Source: Polyangiaceae bacterium
Lineage (GTDB): Bacteria > Myxococcota_A > Polyangia > Polyangiales > Polyangiaceae
Reading direction: 5' to 3'
Length of the DNA stretch: 64,000 nucleotides
Assembly: GCA_016715885.1 (NCBI GenBank)
Contig: JADJXL010000019.1
Span: 192,816 to 256,815, forward strand
Position 1 is the stretch's first letter, and each line of letters opens with the position of its first letter. Below, piece by piece: positions 44,074 to 53,860 of the stretch. The position numbers were made by a program, and so were the translations under genes. Under the pieces are notes generated by a model. It did not search any database, was not told where the DNA came from, and saw only the letters and a program-made list of their open reading frames with translations.

Positions 44074-44688
44074 TCAAGCGCCCGAAATCCATTCATCGAT
44101 TGGCTGCAAAAGTTTTTCCTTCACAGCGTGCTCGTCCCCAAGCTCGACAAGATTGATGTCAAAGTAGCGATACGCGTATTCGTCATCCCCAATCTTGATC
44201 CGATGAACGTCACCGTCTTTCCTTGCGGAATTCCTGGACTGTTGTTTCCACGCAGCGCCCCAATCAGGCTCACTGGCACGCGTTCGATGTAGTCCCACTC
44301 GAAGCTCGGACCGACACGCTTCCTCAGGCTCGAACTTGGCAGGGTTGGGTTCTCCTTCGCCCGAGGCGTCGTAGCCAGTATCTGCGATAGCGTGTAGGTG
44401 AATCTTGTGGTGCGTGCCAACCCGCGATCTACGCCAAACGCACTCCACCTGATAGGCCGGCGTCAAATCCCATGCCCACGTCTCTGGCCTGAAAAACGGT
44501 TTGGTCTTCTGGGGTAACATCCAAACATTGATGGGTCCCCATGACGCGAATTCCGCCCCCTGCTTCGCAAGAAATTCGTGAGCCACGTGGAACAGGTCGT
44601 TTACTCGCCGATGGTACGCATGCAGCAATCGATACGCGCGACGCACATCCACGAGCGCTGCCGCCAATTCATTTTTCTTGTCGTTCAT
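44074..44688 (-). CDS. Partner of the nuclease-like gene, copy 2 (204 aa)
   Basis: Intact, same length as 33426-34040. ATG overlaps the stop of the nuclease-like gene (ATGA). Changes relative to copy 1 are few and mostly conservative (for example LFHVAHEFLAKQGAEFASWG versus LLYVAHEFLAKQQAEFESWG). Unknown function; persistence in both copies suggests it matters. Confidence 0.65.
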   Translation of the reverse strand: MNDKKNELAAALVDVRRAYRLLHAYHRRVNDLFHVAHEFLAKQGAEFASWGPINVWMLPQKTKPFFRPETWAWDLTPAYQVECVWRRSRVGTHHKIHLHAIADTGYDASGEGEPNPAKFEPEEACRSELRVGLHRTRASEPDWGAAWKQQSRNSARKDGDVHRIKIGDDEYAYRYFDINLVELGDEHAVKEKLLQPIDEWISGA

Positions 44689-45431
44689 CGCACTCTCCAC
44701 GCCTGTAGCGCAGCCATGGCTTTTTCCGATTGAATCGATGGCCCAATCGCACGCAGCGACGAAAACCACGTTTTCTTGCGATACCCCCATGCGTCGAGCG
44801 CCGCGGCGATGTCGTTCAAGACAGCCGATTGCTCGGGCGCCCGGGACGAAATGCGAAAGTCGTCGATTGCATGATGCAGGTCTTCCCAACGCAGCGCAAG
44901 CAATCCCGGTGATGCATTCGAGAGAGCGCGACGAACATGGGCCGCTTGTGCTTCTTGCTCGCGTGAAACGTTTCCTCCGACCGCAATGAGCCAAATGCGC
45001 TTGCCCGAATGCTCGGGCATTACGCGAACGGCCCGAATTTGCTCGACCCATTGATTGGCACGTTGGTCACCATAATGCTTCGCTTCGACAACAAGCAACG
45101 TATCTACCCACGAGACAAGCACATCAGGCTCGACGCGTTGCCGGTTCACTCCGTCGGCGCCGGGTCGAAGGCTGGGCCAAAAGGACCATATCGGAGCGCC
45201 CGAAGGGGCATGGACGGGCAACGCTGACCCATCCGCAAGCGCTTTGGTCGCCCGACGAAGAATCTCCCAGGTCAGGCTGGCCGGAAGGTACGCGAGCCGT
45301 TCGAAAATCGACGCCGTGAGCGGATCCTCGCGTCGCGTAGGCTCAACATGGGCGAAGTTCTCGGCGCCGGCAGCGTCATCGCTCTCGACGATGCTACGGG
45401 GAAGCTTTCGATGTAGGAGAGCTTTGAGCAC
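44685..45431 (-). CDS. PD-(D/E)XK nuclease-like protein, intact copy 2
   Basis: 248 aa from GTG (LKALLHRKLPRSIVESDDAA). The core EPDVLVSWVDTLLVVEAKHY fits PD-(D/E)XK (Asp in PDV, then ExK in EAK); upstream WSFWPSLRPGADGVNRQRV may supply the first acidic helix. The C-terminal LNDIAAALDAWGYRKKTWFS looks helical. Likely a DNA nuclease. Coupled to the 204-aa gene; the pair follows an XRE regulator, an arrangement common in toxin or defence modules. Confidence 0.7.
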   Translation of the reverse strand: MLKALLHRKLPRSIVESDDAAGAENFAHVEPTRREDPLTASIFERLAYLPASLTWEILRRATKALADGSALPVHAPSGAPIWSFWPSLRPGADGVNRQRVEPDVLVSWVDTLLVVEAKHYGDQRANQWVEQIRAVRVMPEHSGKRIWLIAVGGNVSREQEAQAAHVRRALSNASPGLLALRWEDLHHAIDDFRISSRAPEQSAVLNDIAAALDAWGYRKKTWFSSLRAIGPSIQSEKAMAALQAWRVR

Positions 45432-45510
45432 GAACGCAGGCTACACAGTATTCGAGCTCGGCATCCACTGATTTGGGCGACGCCCCCCAACGCTCGCTGG
45501 AGGAACAGGC

Positions 45511-46230
45511 GTGGTGTCCCAACTTCACGATCCTGAGAAGAGCAATCAGACCGAAGTAGGCTACCGCCTCGCATGGGCGCGGACGTACCTGCGGAAGTAC
45601 GGCCTCCTGGAGAACTCGGCGCGTGGGATTTGGTCTCTCACTGCGCGGGCCAAGCAGGTGAAGGACGTTGACCCGCAAGATGTGGTCCGAAGCGTCAGAG
45701 CAGCCGATAAGAAGGGCGAGCAGGATGAGCAAAGCGAGGCACAGCCCCCGGAAGTACCCACGGAGGCCCAATGGCAGCAAAAGCTGCACTTCATCTTGAC
45801 CCAAAAACTCTCGCCTGCCGCATTTGAACGGCTGGTCCAGCGACTGCTCCGAGAATCGGGGTTCACCCAGGTCGAGGTTACGGGTCGAAGTGGTGACGGA
45901 GGAATCGACGGACGCGGGATCGCTCGAATCAATGGGCTGATGAGTTTTCACGTGTTATTCCAATGCAAGAAATACAAAGGAACCGTGTCCGCCAGCGAAA
46001 TTCGGGATTTTCGCGGCGCGATGGTTGGTCGTGCCGACAAGGGACTGTTCATCACCACGGGCACATTTAGCCCCGCCGCAGTGAAAGAAGCCACGCGCGA
46101 TGGCGCTCCCCCAATTGATCTCGTCGATGGCGACGAACTTGCGGGCAAATTGAAGGAGCTGGGTCTCGGACTCAAACGAGAACTGGTTGAAGCCGTGACG
46201 GTTGATGAAGGTTGGTTCGACAATCTATGA
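45511..46230 (+). CDS. mrr: Mrr-family restriction endonuclease, N-terminally truncated
   Basis: 239 aa. The catalytic domain (about 95-215) is complete: FERLVQRLLRESGFTQVEVT, SGDGGIDGRG, FHVLFQCKKYKGTVSASEIR, DFRGAM, ADKGLFITTGTFS; Asp in DGGID and QCKKY are the active-site residues. Only the last 45 residues of the Mrr N-terminal winged-helix domain remain (YRLAWARTYLRKYGLLEN), with a stop codon just upstream, so the 5' end was lost when the gene entered the module. GTG start. Absent from copy 1. Confidence 0.8.
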   Translation: MVSQLHDPEKSNQTEVGYRLAWARTYLRKYGLLENSARGIWSLTARAKQVKDVDPQDVVRSVRAADKKGEQDEQSEAQPPEVPTEAQWQQKLHFILTQKLSPAAFERLVQRLLRESGFTQVEVTGRSGDGGIDGRGIARINGLMSFHVLFQCKKYKGTVSASEIRDFRGAMVGRADKGLFITTGTFSPAAVKEATRDGAPPIDLVDGDELAGKLKELGLGLKRELVEAVTVDEGWFDNL

Positions 46231-46274
46231 GATGGGTCATCCGGACAAAGCTACCTTCCCCAAACGCCGGCCTC

Positions 46275-46607
46275 TCAATTCTCCACGAGCGGCCTGACCT
46301 TGCGCATGATTTTCCGCACGCAATCGGGCTGCTTGCGCATCATCTCGACGAGGCATCCGATATCGTCGTTTTCGGTGTCGTGGTTCAATAGGTCGAGCGG
46401 CGCGACTCCGAGTGCCTTTGCGATGGCCCGAAGCGTCTTGATATTTGCTGCCAATTGGCCCAGCTCGATGGCCATGACGTGGAACGGGTGCACACCCGCC
46501 TGCTTTCCAAAATCGCGCAGCGATAGCCCTCGCTCCAAGCGCAATTTGCGGATCCTCGCGCCCACGCGAACGACCAGCGAATCCTCTGCATATTCTTGAC
46601 GCAACAT
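46275..46607 (-). CDS. XRE-family HTH regulator, copy 2 (110 aa)
   Basis: Copy of 32220-32552 with the same start (SMLRQEYAEDSLVVRVGARI) after a GGAGGAG site. XRE helices intact. Its 3' end now faces the inserted Mrr gene across a 44-base convergent gap. Confidence 0.78.
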   Translation of the reverse strand: MLRQEYAEDSLVVRVGARIRKLRLERGLSLRDFGKQAGVHPFHVMAIELGQLAANIKTLRAIAKALGVAPLDLLNHDTENDDIGCLVEMMRKQPDCVRKIMRKVRPLVEN

Positions 46608-46777
46608 ACTCCTCCCGTGCTGCGGACACACCGCTCCCGACGCGAACGTTTTAGAAACTTTTAACGCAATTTGAAATGCGACCTCGAGCGGCCGACATGC
46701 CTAATCGAATGAAATCGTCAATTGCGCAAAGTGAAATCAACCGACCGCACGAGCATTCGATTGCTGGGCCAAATCCA

Positions 46778-47851
46778 TCAGTGCCGTGCCGCTATCGCCT
46801 GCTGCGCTTGCGCGCGGAGCGTTTGCACCGACCGTGCATTCGCCGCCTTCCCATTCGTTGCCACGTACCGGTCGAGCAGCTCGAGCGCCCGTTGCGGATT
46901 GCCATATCGCAGCGCCGACATGGTCATGGATATCAAATAGTCGGGTGGACCGGCATTCATTGTGAACTTTTTCGGCGCTGTCTGCCGCGGAACCACCGAT
47001 GGCACAGGCGGCGACGGCAATTGGGTAACGTTCGGCGCCTCCTTGGACGCGTTCTTCTCGGGCGCCCCCACGACGGATGATGCTTCCAGCCGCGTTGCGG
47101 TGCCCGCCGCAGTCGCCGACAATGGCGCATTCGCGAAGTCCTCATCTGCCGACGCACGCGAATTCGGCGGCACCAAGATTACGGCGGCTGCCATTGCTAA
47201 ACCTGCGACGATGCGAAGTTGCGCGTGACCCGTAGGCCGAAAAAACTTTCTGAGCCCCCCAACCATTGCGCTTGCATTCTTGGCCAGCGCGAGGACACTC
47301 GAAATGGCAAAGAAAACGAGAACTCCACGCACACCGCGATGCTCGAGGCTTTCCAATTTCTCTTGAAGCGTTTCCAACGCTCGCCGCCAATACCCTTTGG
47401 TCGTATTCGCCTTCATCCCGAGCCGCGCGGCAACCTCGGGAACCGTCAAGCCATCAAGCACCCTATCGGTAAAAACCTGGCACTGCTCCGCTGGTATCTG
47501 CGGAAGTACAATTTCGAGCTGCTCGCGCGCCTCGAGCACCCCCGAGATGTCACGCTCCTGCGTCATGCCCATGAACACTGCATATTCATGCGCACGAGCT
47601 GCTCGATCACACGCGCGACTCTGCTCAGTGAAATAAGCCCGCATTCCAAAATTGACCGCGCTGAATAAAATTGCATTCCGTTGTTCCGCACATTCAGGGA
47701 GCGTATCTTGACGCTTGAATATCGTGATGAATGCTTCTTGCACGACGTCCCATGCATCCATTGCGGGAACGCCGCGTGATACGAGGTACGCATGGAGTGG
47801 TTTTACCTGCCGAGCCAATTCCTCCATTTCTTTTGCCTTCTGCTCGCTCAC
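46778..47851 (-). CDS. Membrane-anchored ECF sigma factor, copy 2
   Basis: 357 aa from GTG 47851 (SEQKAKEMEELARQVKPLHA) with GAGAGGA 6-8 bases upstream. Sigma2 (DAWDVVQEAFITIFKRQDTL), sigma4 (LDGLTVPEVAARLGMKANTT), two membrane helices and a C-terminal TPR-like part as in copy 1. Unlike copy 1 it keeps an uninterrupted linker (SADEDFANAPLSATAAGTAT), so this copy is the better reference for the gene. Divergent from the envelope-protein gene. Confidence 0.8.
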   Translation of the reverse strand: MSEQKAKEMEELARQVKPLHAYLVSRGVPAMDAWDVVQEAFITIFKRQDTLPECAEQRNAILFSAVNFGMRAYFTEQSRACDRAARAHEYAVFMGMTQERDISGVLEAREQLEIVLPQIPAEQCQVFTDRVLDGLTVPEVAARLGMKANTTKGYWRRALETLQEKLESLEHRGVRGVLVFFAISSVLALAKNASAMVGGLRKFFRPTGHAQLRIVAGLAMAAAVILVPPNSRASADEDFANAPLSATAAGTATRLEASSVVGAPEKNASKEAPNVTQLPSPPVPSVVPRQTAPKKFTMNAGPPDYLISMTMSALRYGNPQRALELLDRYVATNGKAANARSVQTLRAQAQQAIAARH

Positions 47852-47946
47852 GGTTATCCTCTCCGCGTCGCCTCGTCTTGATCGCATCGCGCTGGGGCCT
47901 CACCAGTAAAGAGCGAACCCCCCCAAAAACGATCTTCGAAATCGAC

Positions 47947-48988
47947 ATGCTCCCTCAAAAAAGTCGCAAACCAGTGTCCAATCGCACACCTGGACGGTCG
48001 GTATTGGGCCTCCTGGCTATGGTTACGTGGTTTTTGTTACCAAATGTAGCGCGTGCCGAGGCGCCGCATTACCGAGTCGAACTGTCGGTGCCGCCAAGTT
48101 TGCCGGACTGCAAACGCGAGATGGACTTGAATGGGATGCTTCTACCAATGCTCGATGGCCCGTTGCTCGAGCCGCCGGCCGAGCGAGTCATCATGGTGCG
48201 CATTGCAAAAACACCAGCGATTTACCGCTTGGACGTGGTCGTCAAGGACCTCGATGGCCAGATGCTCGAGGAGGAGCGGATCGATCTTCCAGCGAATATG
48301 AGCTGTTTCGAAGTGCTTTATCGAGGCGCGCTACGTGCGGCAGTCCAGATGAACAAGGGCGTGAAGCCCGCGAAAGCGGAGCAAGCACAGTGTCCTGCAG
48401 CTCCGCCCCCTCCCCCACCGTCACCGCCTCCTCCGGCAGCTCCGCCGGGTGCTCGTTCCGAGACGCGGCCCCCGCCGTCACAGCCAGCTCCGTTCGAGCG
48501 TTGGTTCGTCGGACTCGGTGGCTTCGTCTCGTTGGGTGCTGCCCCTGCAACCGTCGTTGGTTTGCAGCTCGCAGGCGGATGGCGATGGGCACCGTCGTGG
48601 TCAATCGAGGCGAACGTGCGCGGTACGTTTCCGACGGACGCGCTTCTTGAAGGCGTGACGCCCGTTCGTGCACTCGCTCGGATCCGTGACCGTCGTGCCG
48701 TGTTATCGATTGAAGCTCGTTGGCGGGTGCGGACTGATGTTGGTGAGTAACCTATGGTCCGAAACGACAGCTATTTGGCTCCATCGCCGACACCGCACAG
48801 TACGCGGGCGCAGGCTTGCGAGGCTTCATCGAGCATCGCATCGCGAAACGATGGACCATGCGTCTCGATGTGGATCTCGTCGGCCTGCTGAATCACCTCC
48901 GCGCGCATGTGACAAATCATTGGACCTGCGCTGGCGACCGATACCGATCATCGGCAACGTGAACGCGTCGCTTTTTGCTTGGTTCTGA
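47947..48988 (+). pseudogene. PEGA-like/outer-membrane-barrel protein, copy 2, frameshifted
   Basis: Intact signal region and beta domain as in copy 1; shorter Pro-rich linker with insertions (APPGARSETRPPPSQPAP). VGLGGFVSLGAAPATVVGLQ and LAGGWRWAPSWSIEANVRG are readable where copy 1 is broken. The frame is lost near 48670 (2-base loss in GTTCGTGCACTC); the true continuation SVTVVPCYRLKLVGGCGL lies in another frame and the last strand (NVNASLFAWF) ends at 48988. Confidence 0.65.
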
Positions 48989-48992
48989 ACGT

Positions 48993-50207
48993 TCAGCTTG
49001 CCGGCGCTCGACAACAGAAGGTGCGAGCATCCGCAAGCACCACATCACCAAGCAACTCGCCACCGCTCGGCTCACACGCGCCAGGCTTGTACTCGAGCAC
49101 GTCGGCGGTCTTCCCAGCAAGCGCAATCCCCGACATGATCGGATGACAGTTTCGTGCCCATGTCGGCAGACACGTTGACCTCCAACTCCGTCGTCGAGCA
49201 AGCCGCATCGCCGAACAGTTGCACCTTCATCGAGCACGTCGCGCCAGTCGAAGGCAAGCACGAGCACCCGAGCACGTTCGTTGATCATCGATCATGCCGT
49301 ACAAGACTTGCGTTGAGTCCCAACCATTGGGGCACACAACACCTCCTTCGTGCATCACGCACGCGGCAACCGGATCATTCACCGACGGTACGCACCGCTC
49401 GCCCGCTGTCGCGCATTCAGGCCATGGATCTCCAGAACATGCGAGACCTTCTGTAGGTGCATGGTCCGTCCGCCTTCGCCTTCGGAAAATCGATGAGGAA
49501 CATTGGCGTGTGCCACGCAGGGAGCTTCTTCGATGACCGGCGGCGAGATGTTGATCGATGCGACGCAAGGTTTGCCGCCGCAAAGGATACCTTCTGCAAT
49601 CGCGGTGTTCGATGCGCACGATCCGTCCCATCCAGCGGGCGGATCGAAGTTTGTCCAGACATCGTTACCGATGCACGCGGACGAACCCACGGTCCATGTC
49701 GTCGGAGGTTTGCATGCTCCACGGGCGCATCGCACGAACACTGGGACACGTTGGATCCACGCCGGCACCGGAGCTTCCTTCCGAACGTCACGTTGGCGCG
49801 AACGCCGGACATTCGGGTAAAACGACCTGGCGCCTGATGCGCGCGACCGGTTCCCAGCCATCGGGCAGGCGGCGCACATGCCGTTCGACGCCGAGACGCG
49901 CCATGCCGCCGTCCAGCGTCCGGCATCATCAAGAAACTCCCCACACCACCAGGGCAGGCCATAAAAACGCGCACGCTCGCGGCATTCATCGGCCTTTGTG
50001 CCCCCTGGGGTCTCATCGCACCATGCGGGCACTTCGCGTCCTTTTTGCCTTCGACGCAGTCTGCCGGCCACACACACCGACAGCAATCGGTATCCTCCCC
50101 GGGACAATCATGCCCCAAGGTTGGCCTGGTTTCACAGCCATTTGACGCAAACAATAGCGCACGAGCGCACTCGCAACAACGGCCCCAAGAATGACGCGAC
50201 GAACCAT
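48993..50207 (-). pseudogene. Cys-rich lipoprotein, copy 2, multiply broken
   Basis: Corresponds to the intact gene at 28613-29848, but its pieces are spread over at least three frames: a start near 50207 (MVRRVILGAVVASALVRYCL, no usable lipobox), middle Cys repeats in other frames, and the end LLGDVVLADARTFCC stopping at 48993. Several indels, not just one, so this copy is probably genuinely dead. Confidence 0.75.
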
Positions 50208-50341
50208 ATCGCGGACGAACCTACACGATCACGTCCGCCGAACGCAAGCATCCGCGCCAAACGAAATCCAGTACGCGGCGAACTCGCGCCCCGCCGACAA
50301 ACCACTTTTGCGAGAGGGACAAACGATTCGTGGGCAAACGC

Positions 50342-50689
50342 TCATGCGGTGCCTTTCGAAGCGCGAAGGCCTTTCGAAATCATTTCGGCTGCGAGCTTTT
50401 GAAATTCCGCTTTCGGCAGATCACGTTGCTTCTCCAGCAAGCTTGCAAGCGGATGTTCGTCGGGGAACATGCAAAGCACGGCCGGATGGACGCCAAAAAC
50501 GTCCGCAATGCGATCGAGCATGTCTCTCGTGATGTCTTCGCTTCCTTCGTCGAGCAACGTCATTTCGAGTGGAGAAAGTCCTGCGGCTTTCGCAAGCGCC
50601 TCGTCCGAAAGGCCCCGCGCTGCACTGAGCTCGCGAATCCGCGCCGATACCTTGGCTCCAATCCCTGCCCCGTTCGATTGCTGTTTCAT
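50342..50689 (-). CDS. XRE-family HTH regulator, copy 2 (115 aa)
   Basis: Nearly identical to 28130-28477 (KVSARIRELSAARGLSDEAL). Start ATG 50689. Preceded by the conserved GACGAACC repeats. Together with copy 1 the window has two active genes for the same repressor, so both modules may be co-regulated. Confidence 0.8.
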   Translation of the reverse strand: MKQQSNGAGIGAKVSARIRELSAARGLSDEALAKAAGLSPLEMTLLDEGSEDITRDMLDRIADVFGVHPAVLCMFPDEHPLASLLEKQRDLPKAEFQKLAAEMISKGLRASKGTA

Positions 50690-50777
50690 GTTCGGTAAGG
50701 TATCAGAGTTTGGCACGGACATGGAGACTGTTTACGCGGAACGTCGACAAAATACGATTGAACTGACGTGTTACTCG

Positions 50778-50829
50778 GACGAACCTTCGTGATGGTTTGA
50801 CGAACCAGCGCATATCAGAAGGACGAACC
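50778..50829. promoter_or_regulatory. GGTTCGTC repeats upstream of XRE gene, copy 2
   Basis: GACGAACC (reverse complement of GGTTCGTC) at 50778-50785, 50799-50806 and 50822-50829, spacing 21 and 23 bases, matching copy 1 while surrounding bases differ. Conservation across diverged copies supports an operator role. Confidence 0.55.
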
Positions 50830-50933
50830 TCTGCTACGAAACTGATCCACCGATTGGCCATTCGTCCCCGTGCATGCCTCATCAATGGAACCTACGAGGG
50901 GCGGCAGCATTCCGATATTCTGAACTTCTCACC

Positions 50934-51653
50934 CTAAATGGCCGCGCCATTCTCTCGGAGCAGACCACAATAGTCGCGATGGCCCTGCCGCGACGCTCTG
51001 TAGGCAGCCACGGCCCTTTCTAGTGCTGCCCTTTGCATCGCGTTCGCATGTTGCACGGATTTGGCCAATATTCGCGCTTCATTTGGGCATTCGAATTCAT
51101 GTAGAACCTGCATCGCTTCTCCAGCGAACTCGTCAGGTGAAGCCGTCTCGGCAAGACAATGCACGTACGCCGGCAGAATCCTCTGCCAATCGAGGCCATA
51201 TTCCCAAAGGCCGCCCCCATCCACAAAGAACACGAGCTTCTCCTCGCATGCCCCCACACGACGAATGAGCGCGAAAAGTTCTTCGTACGCTCCACGTGCC
51301 GCCACATACGCCCCGCTTTCAGTTTCGCGCACGCATCGAAAGAAAAGGCGATCCATTTCCGCTAGATAGGCTTCGGTTTTTCCCGATACTTCATCGCAAT
51401 TTTTCGAGGTGACGAAGAACTCTTCCCAATACTCGCGACGACCGACCGCTGCTTGCAAACGCTGGACCTCTTCCGCAAGCGATGGGGGTTCATATGCCGA
51501 CGTCACCGTCAATTTGGACCAATCGACGCAATCACCCACGAGCACGTGAAGTGCCGACGGCGGAAGTATTTCGATGGCTCGCTCGGCAATCGTCAAGAGC
51601 GTACCGCGACGCATTCGACGCAGCTCGGCGCGTAATTTTTCAGTGTCAACCAT
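50934..51653 (-). CDS. Conserved module protein, copy 2 (239 aa)
   Basis: Same length as 27167-27886 with mostly conservative substitutions (VDTEKLRAELRRMRRGTLLT). Intact. Unknown function. Confidence 0.7.
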   Translation of the reverse strand: MVDTEKLRAELRRMRRGTLLTIAERAIEILPPSALHVLVGDCVDWSKLTVTSAYEPPSLAEEVQRLQAAVGRREYWEEFFVTSKNCDEVSGKTEAYLAEMDRLFFRCVRETESGAYVAARGAYEELFALIRRVGACEEKLVFFVDGGGLWEYGLDWQRILPAYVHCLAETASPDEFAGEAMQVLHEFECPNEARILAKSVQHANAMQRAALERAVAAYRASRQGHRDYCGLLRENGAAI

Positions 51654-52040
51654 AAAACTCGTTCCGTGTCGTGGGTTTGGTGCACGCTGCGGGGGGATGA
51701 TTTCCCTTCCACTACGGTTTGTCAAGGTCTTTGTTTGTCCGCGACGCTCGAGCCCGAGCCATCCCTCCGGCATCGAATTGCAGTTCGTCCACGCGTCGAT
51801 GGACAGCGTAACAAACGCTGTCGCCAACAAGTATCCTGCTGCACGCGAAGCGGCTTCGCGGCAACAATCCCCAAGTGGCTTTTGAGTTCCGCGCGACGTT
51901 GATCGACCACCGCGCGCAGCTCGATGCCCTTGTCAATGAGCGCATCATCGGACAAATGAACCTGACCCGGCGAATTATCTTCTGCGCCCAAACGTTGACA
52001 TGTTATCTTGCCCGACGAACCAGGAAGTAAGCCTGCAAAT
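51654..52040. other. Divergent intergenic region, copy 2
   Basis: Counterpart of 26786-27166. Contains GACGAACC at about 52014-52021 just upstream of DUF6940. No gene seen. Confidence 0.4.
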
Positions 52041-52631
52041 ATGTGGTCCACTGACACGAAGCAATTGGACTCCCGCACACGCAAGAGCATCATTCATTGG
52101 AATGGTGCACGGCTCTCCACACGCAAGGCGTACGAGCTGTGCTTATCAAGCGTGCCATTTCGTTCAGCATTCATCGACGAACTTTGCGCCGTGCCATTTG
52201 CCGCTTTCTTCTGGGAGACGCCGCCGCTCACTGCCGATACGGCGGAACGCGGGTTCGAGTACGTCGTCACCGACGCGCCAACGCTTGCAATGGCTCTGCC
52301 GGAAGTCCAAGCGTTCAGCGAACACTTCGGAAAAGATGCCTCCGGGAGCGAGATTGTTACCTTCGAGAATTTGGGGCGCGACGCAATGCTGGTCGTTCCT
52401 TGCCCAATTGCGGAACAGATACGGTATACTCACCTCGGAGCATTCGTTCGCGGCGCTCCGCAAGCGCAAGTGCACACGCTGCTGAGCGCCCTGGGTCGAG
52501 CGGTCCTGGCCCGTATCAGCGATCGACCCCTTTGGGTGAGCACGGCTGGAATGGGCGTGTATTGGCTACACGTTCGGCTGGATTCCAGACCGAAGTATTA
52601 TCGGTATGGTCCCTATACATGTTTGCAGTAA
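52041..52631 (+). CDS. DUF6940 family protein, intact copy
   Basis: 196 aa. Segments DTKQLDSRTRKSIIHWNGAR, FAAFFWETPPLTADTAERGF, LGAFVRGAPQAQVHTLLSAL and SDRPLWVSTAGMGVYWLHVR, ending RPKYYRYGPY, fit the family I know as DUF6940. Biochemical function is not known to me. Start at the Met before WSTDTKQ; an upstream TTG is possible. Copy 1 has a one-base frameshift. Confidence 0.75.
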   Translation: MWSTDTKQLDSRTRKSIIHWNGARLSTRKAYELCLSSVPFRSAFIDELCAVPFAAFFWETPPLTADTAERGFEYVVTDAPTLAMALPEVQAFSEHFGKDASGSEIVTFENLGRDAMLVVPCPIAEQIRYTHLGAFVRGAPQAQVHTLLSALGRAVLARISDRPLWVSTAGMGVYWLHVRLDSRPKYYRYGPYTCLQ

Positions 52632-52981
52632 CGCTCGGGAATCAATGTTTCGTGTGTCCGTCATTTGTGTCAATTCGACGAACCTTCTGAGCAGAGTATC
52701 CCACACGACCATTATCGTGGAAGCTGCACATGTGGTCGACGAAGGCGTCGAGCTGGTGCTCGTGACGCAGCTCGAGCACAGTAACGTCACGCTGCGTCGA
52801 TCGACGGTCGGTCACGAGCGACGACGTGTCGGAACCGTGCAACAGCGCCTCTTGACACGTACGCGCGCTTGTGCATGGCACACACAACGCGACGTGCGCG
52901 CGAGTTGCCCAACCCGCCGAGCGGCAGTTGAATTCGTCGAGACGCACGTTTGCCCGAGCAACACACGTTGTTGATGCGCGA
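52632..52981. other. Noncoding interval, copy 2
   Basis: Counterpart of 25847-26195. Contains GACGAACC near 52677-52684. Long frames on both strands are not conserved between copies. No gene seen. Confidence 0.4.
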
Positions 52982-53533
52982 TCATTCCGGCTTTCTTCGC
53001 ACCGTTTTGAGCACTGCTTCCCCACAATGCTTCTTCAGAACCTGCTCCAGTTGGCCCTTCTCGAAGTTTGCTTGACGGTAACCTTTCAATAACAGCTCGA
53101 GTCTGATGTAGATCTCTTCGGGCGATTCAACCTGAATGCCGAGCTTCCGAATCGCACGCAAAACATATTCAGGCACGAACATTCCCCCGGTTTCTTGAAC
53201 GTAGGCGTCCCTGAGCATCCGCACCGATTTGAGCGGAAGTTTCGTTTGACGTACCACGTCGACTAGGTTCTTACCGCGCGCAAAGAGGTCGAAGACCTTC
53301 GCTTCTGTCACGTTGCGTGGACGCTCGAGGCTTGGCGGCGATGTTTGCACGAGTTTTTCGATCTCGGCCTCGTCGTACACCCATTGTATGGCTGGACCAG
53401 CTTTGTTCGTCTTGTGGTCGACACGGTACGCGTCAATGCGACGTAGCGAGCCCTTTGCCTCCCATCTGCGGAGTTTCGCGATTGAAACTTTGTACTTCTG
53501 AGCGGCTTCGCGACGAGTGAGATACGTCTTCAT
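52982..53533 (-). CDS. MerR-like HTH protein, copy 2 (183 aa)
   Basis: Nearly identical to 25295-25846; the start is fixed by AAGGGGGG before ATGAAGACGTATCTC. Changes are few (for example VQTSPPSLERPRNV versus VQASPPSLEGPRNV). Divergent from the 260-aa gene across the hairpin region. Confidence 0.75.
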   Translation of the reverse strand: MKTYLTRREAAQKYKVSIAKLRRWEAKGSLRRIDAYRVDHKTNKAGPAIQWVYDEAEIEKLVQTSPPSLERPRNVTEAKVFDLFARGKNLVDVVRQTKLPLKSVRMLRDAYVQETGGMFVPEYVLRAIRKLGIQVESPEEIYIRLELLLKGYRQANFEKGQLEQVLKKHCGEAVLKTVRRKPE

Positions 53534-53760
53534 CGAGCCCCCCTTCGTTTGGTTATGACGAACGAACCGTTGAGAGAAACGAGAGAATTTGCGGGTTTGC
53601 CCATTTCTACGCTGCAAGTGGCAACCGCAACGTCGTGTCAAGGCAATCGAGAGGCTAACACTTTCTTCGTTGTGCCGACAGTGCGAGGCTGGCGGCAGCA
53701 CCAACTATGCGAAATCATTCGCATCTATAGTGCCACCATTGTGCCGGCGCGATGGGATCG

Positions 53761-53792
53761 ATGCTGCCGCCGGTGCCTCTGGGCGGCAGCAT
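53761..53792. promoter_or_regulatory. Conserved hairpin in module copy 2 leader
   Basis: ATGCTGCCGCC / GGCGGCAGCAT, an 11-bp stem with a 10-base loop, 70 bases before the 260-aa gene. The rest of 53534-53860 is noncoding. Same stem as at 25014-25045, with loop changes. Confidence 0.5.
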
Positions 53793-53860
53793 GGGGATGA
53801 TTTTGCGCTTGCACGCCACATCGAACGTCGTATGCGTTCTCTACTCACAGCGAGGTGCGC

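Noticed and set aside
43826..44096. 90-residue N-terminal extension of the cyclase
   Set aside because: It translates repeat DNA that is the antisense of the mcrC remnant; a better ribosome-binding site precedes the ATG at 43826.
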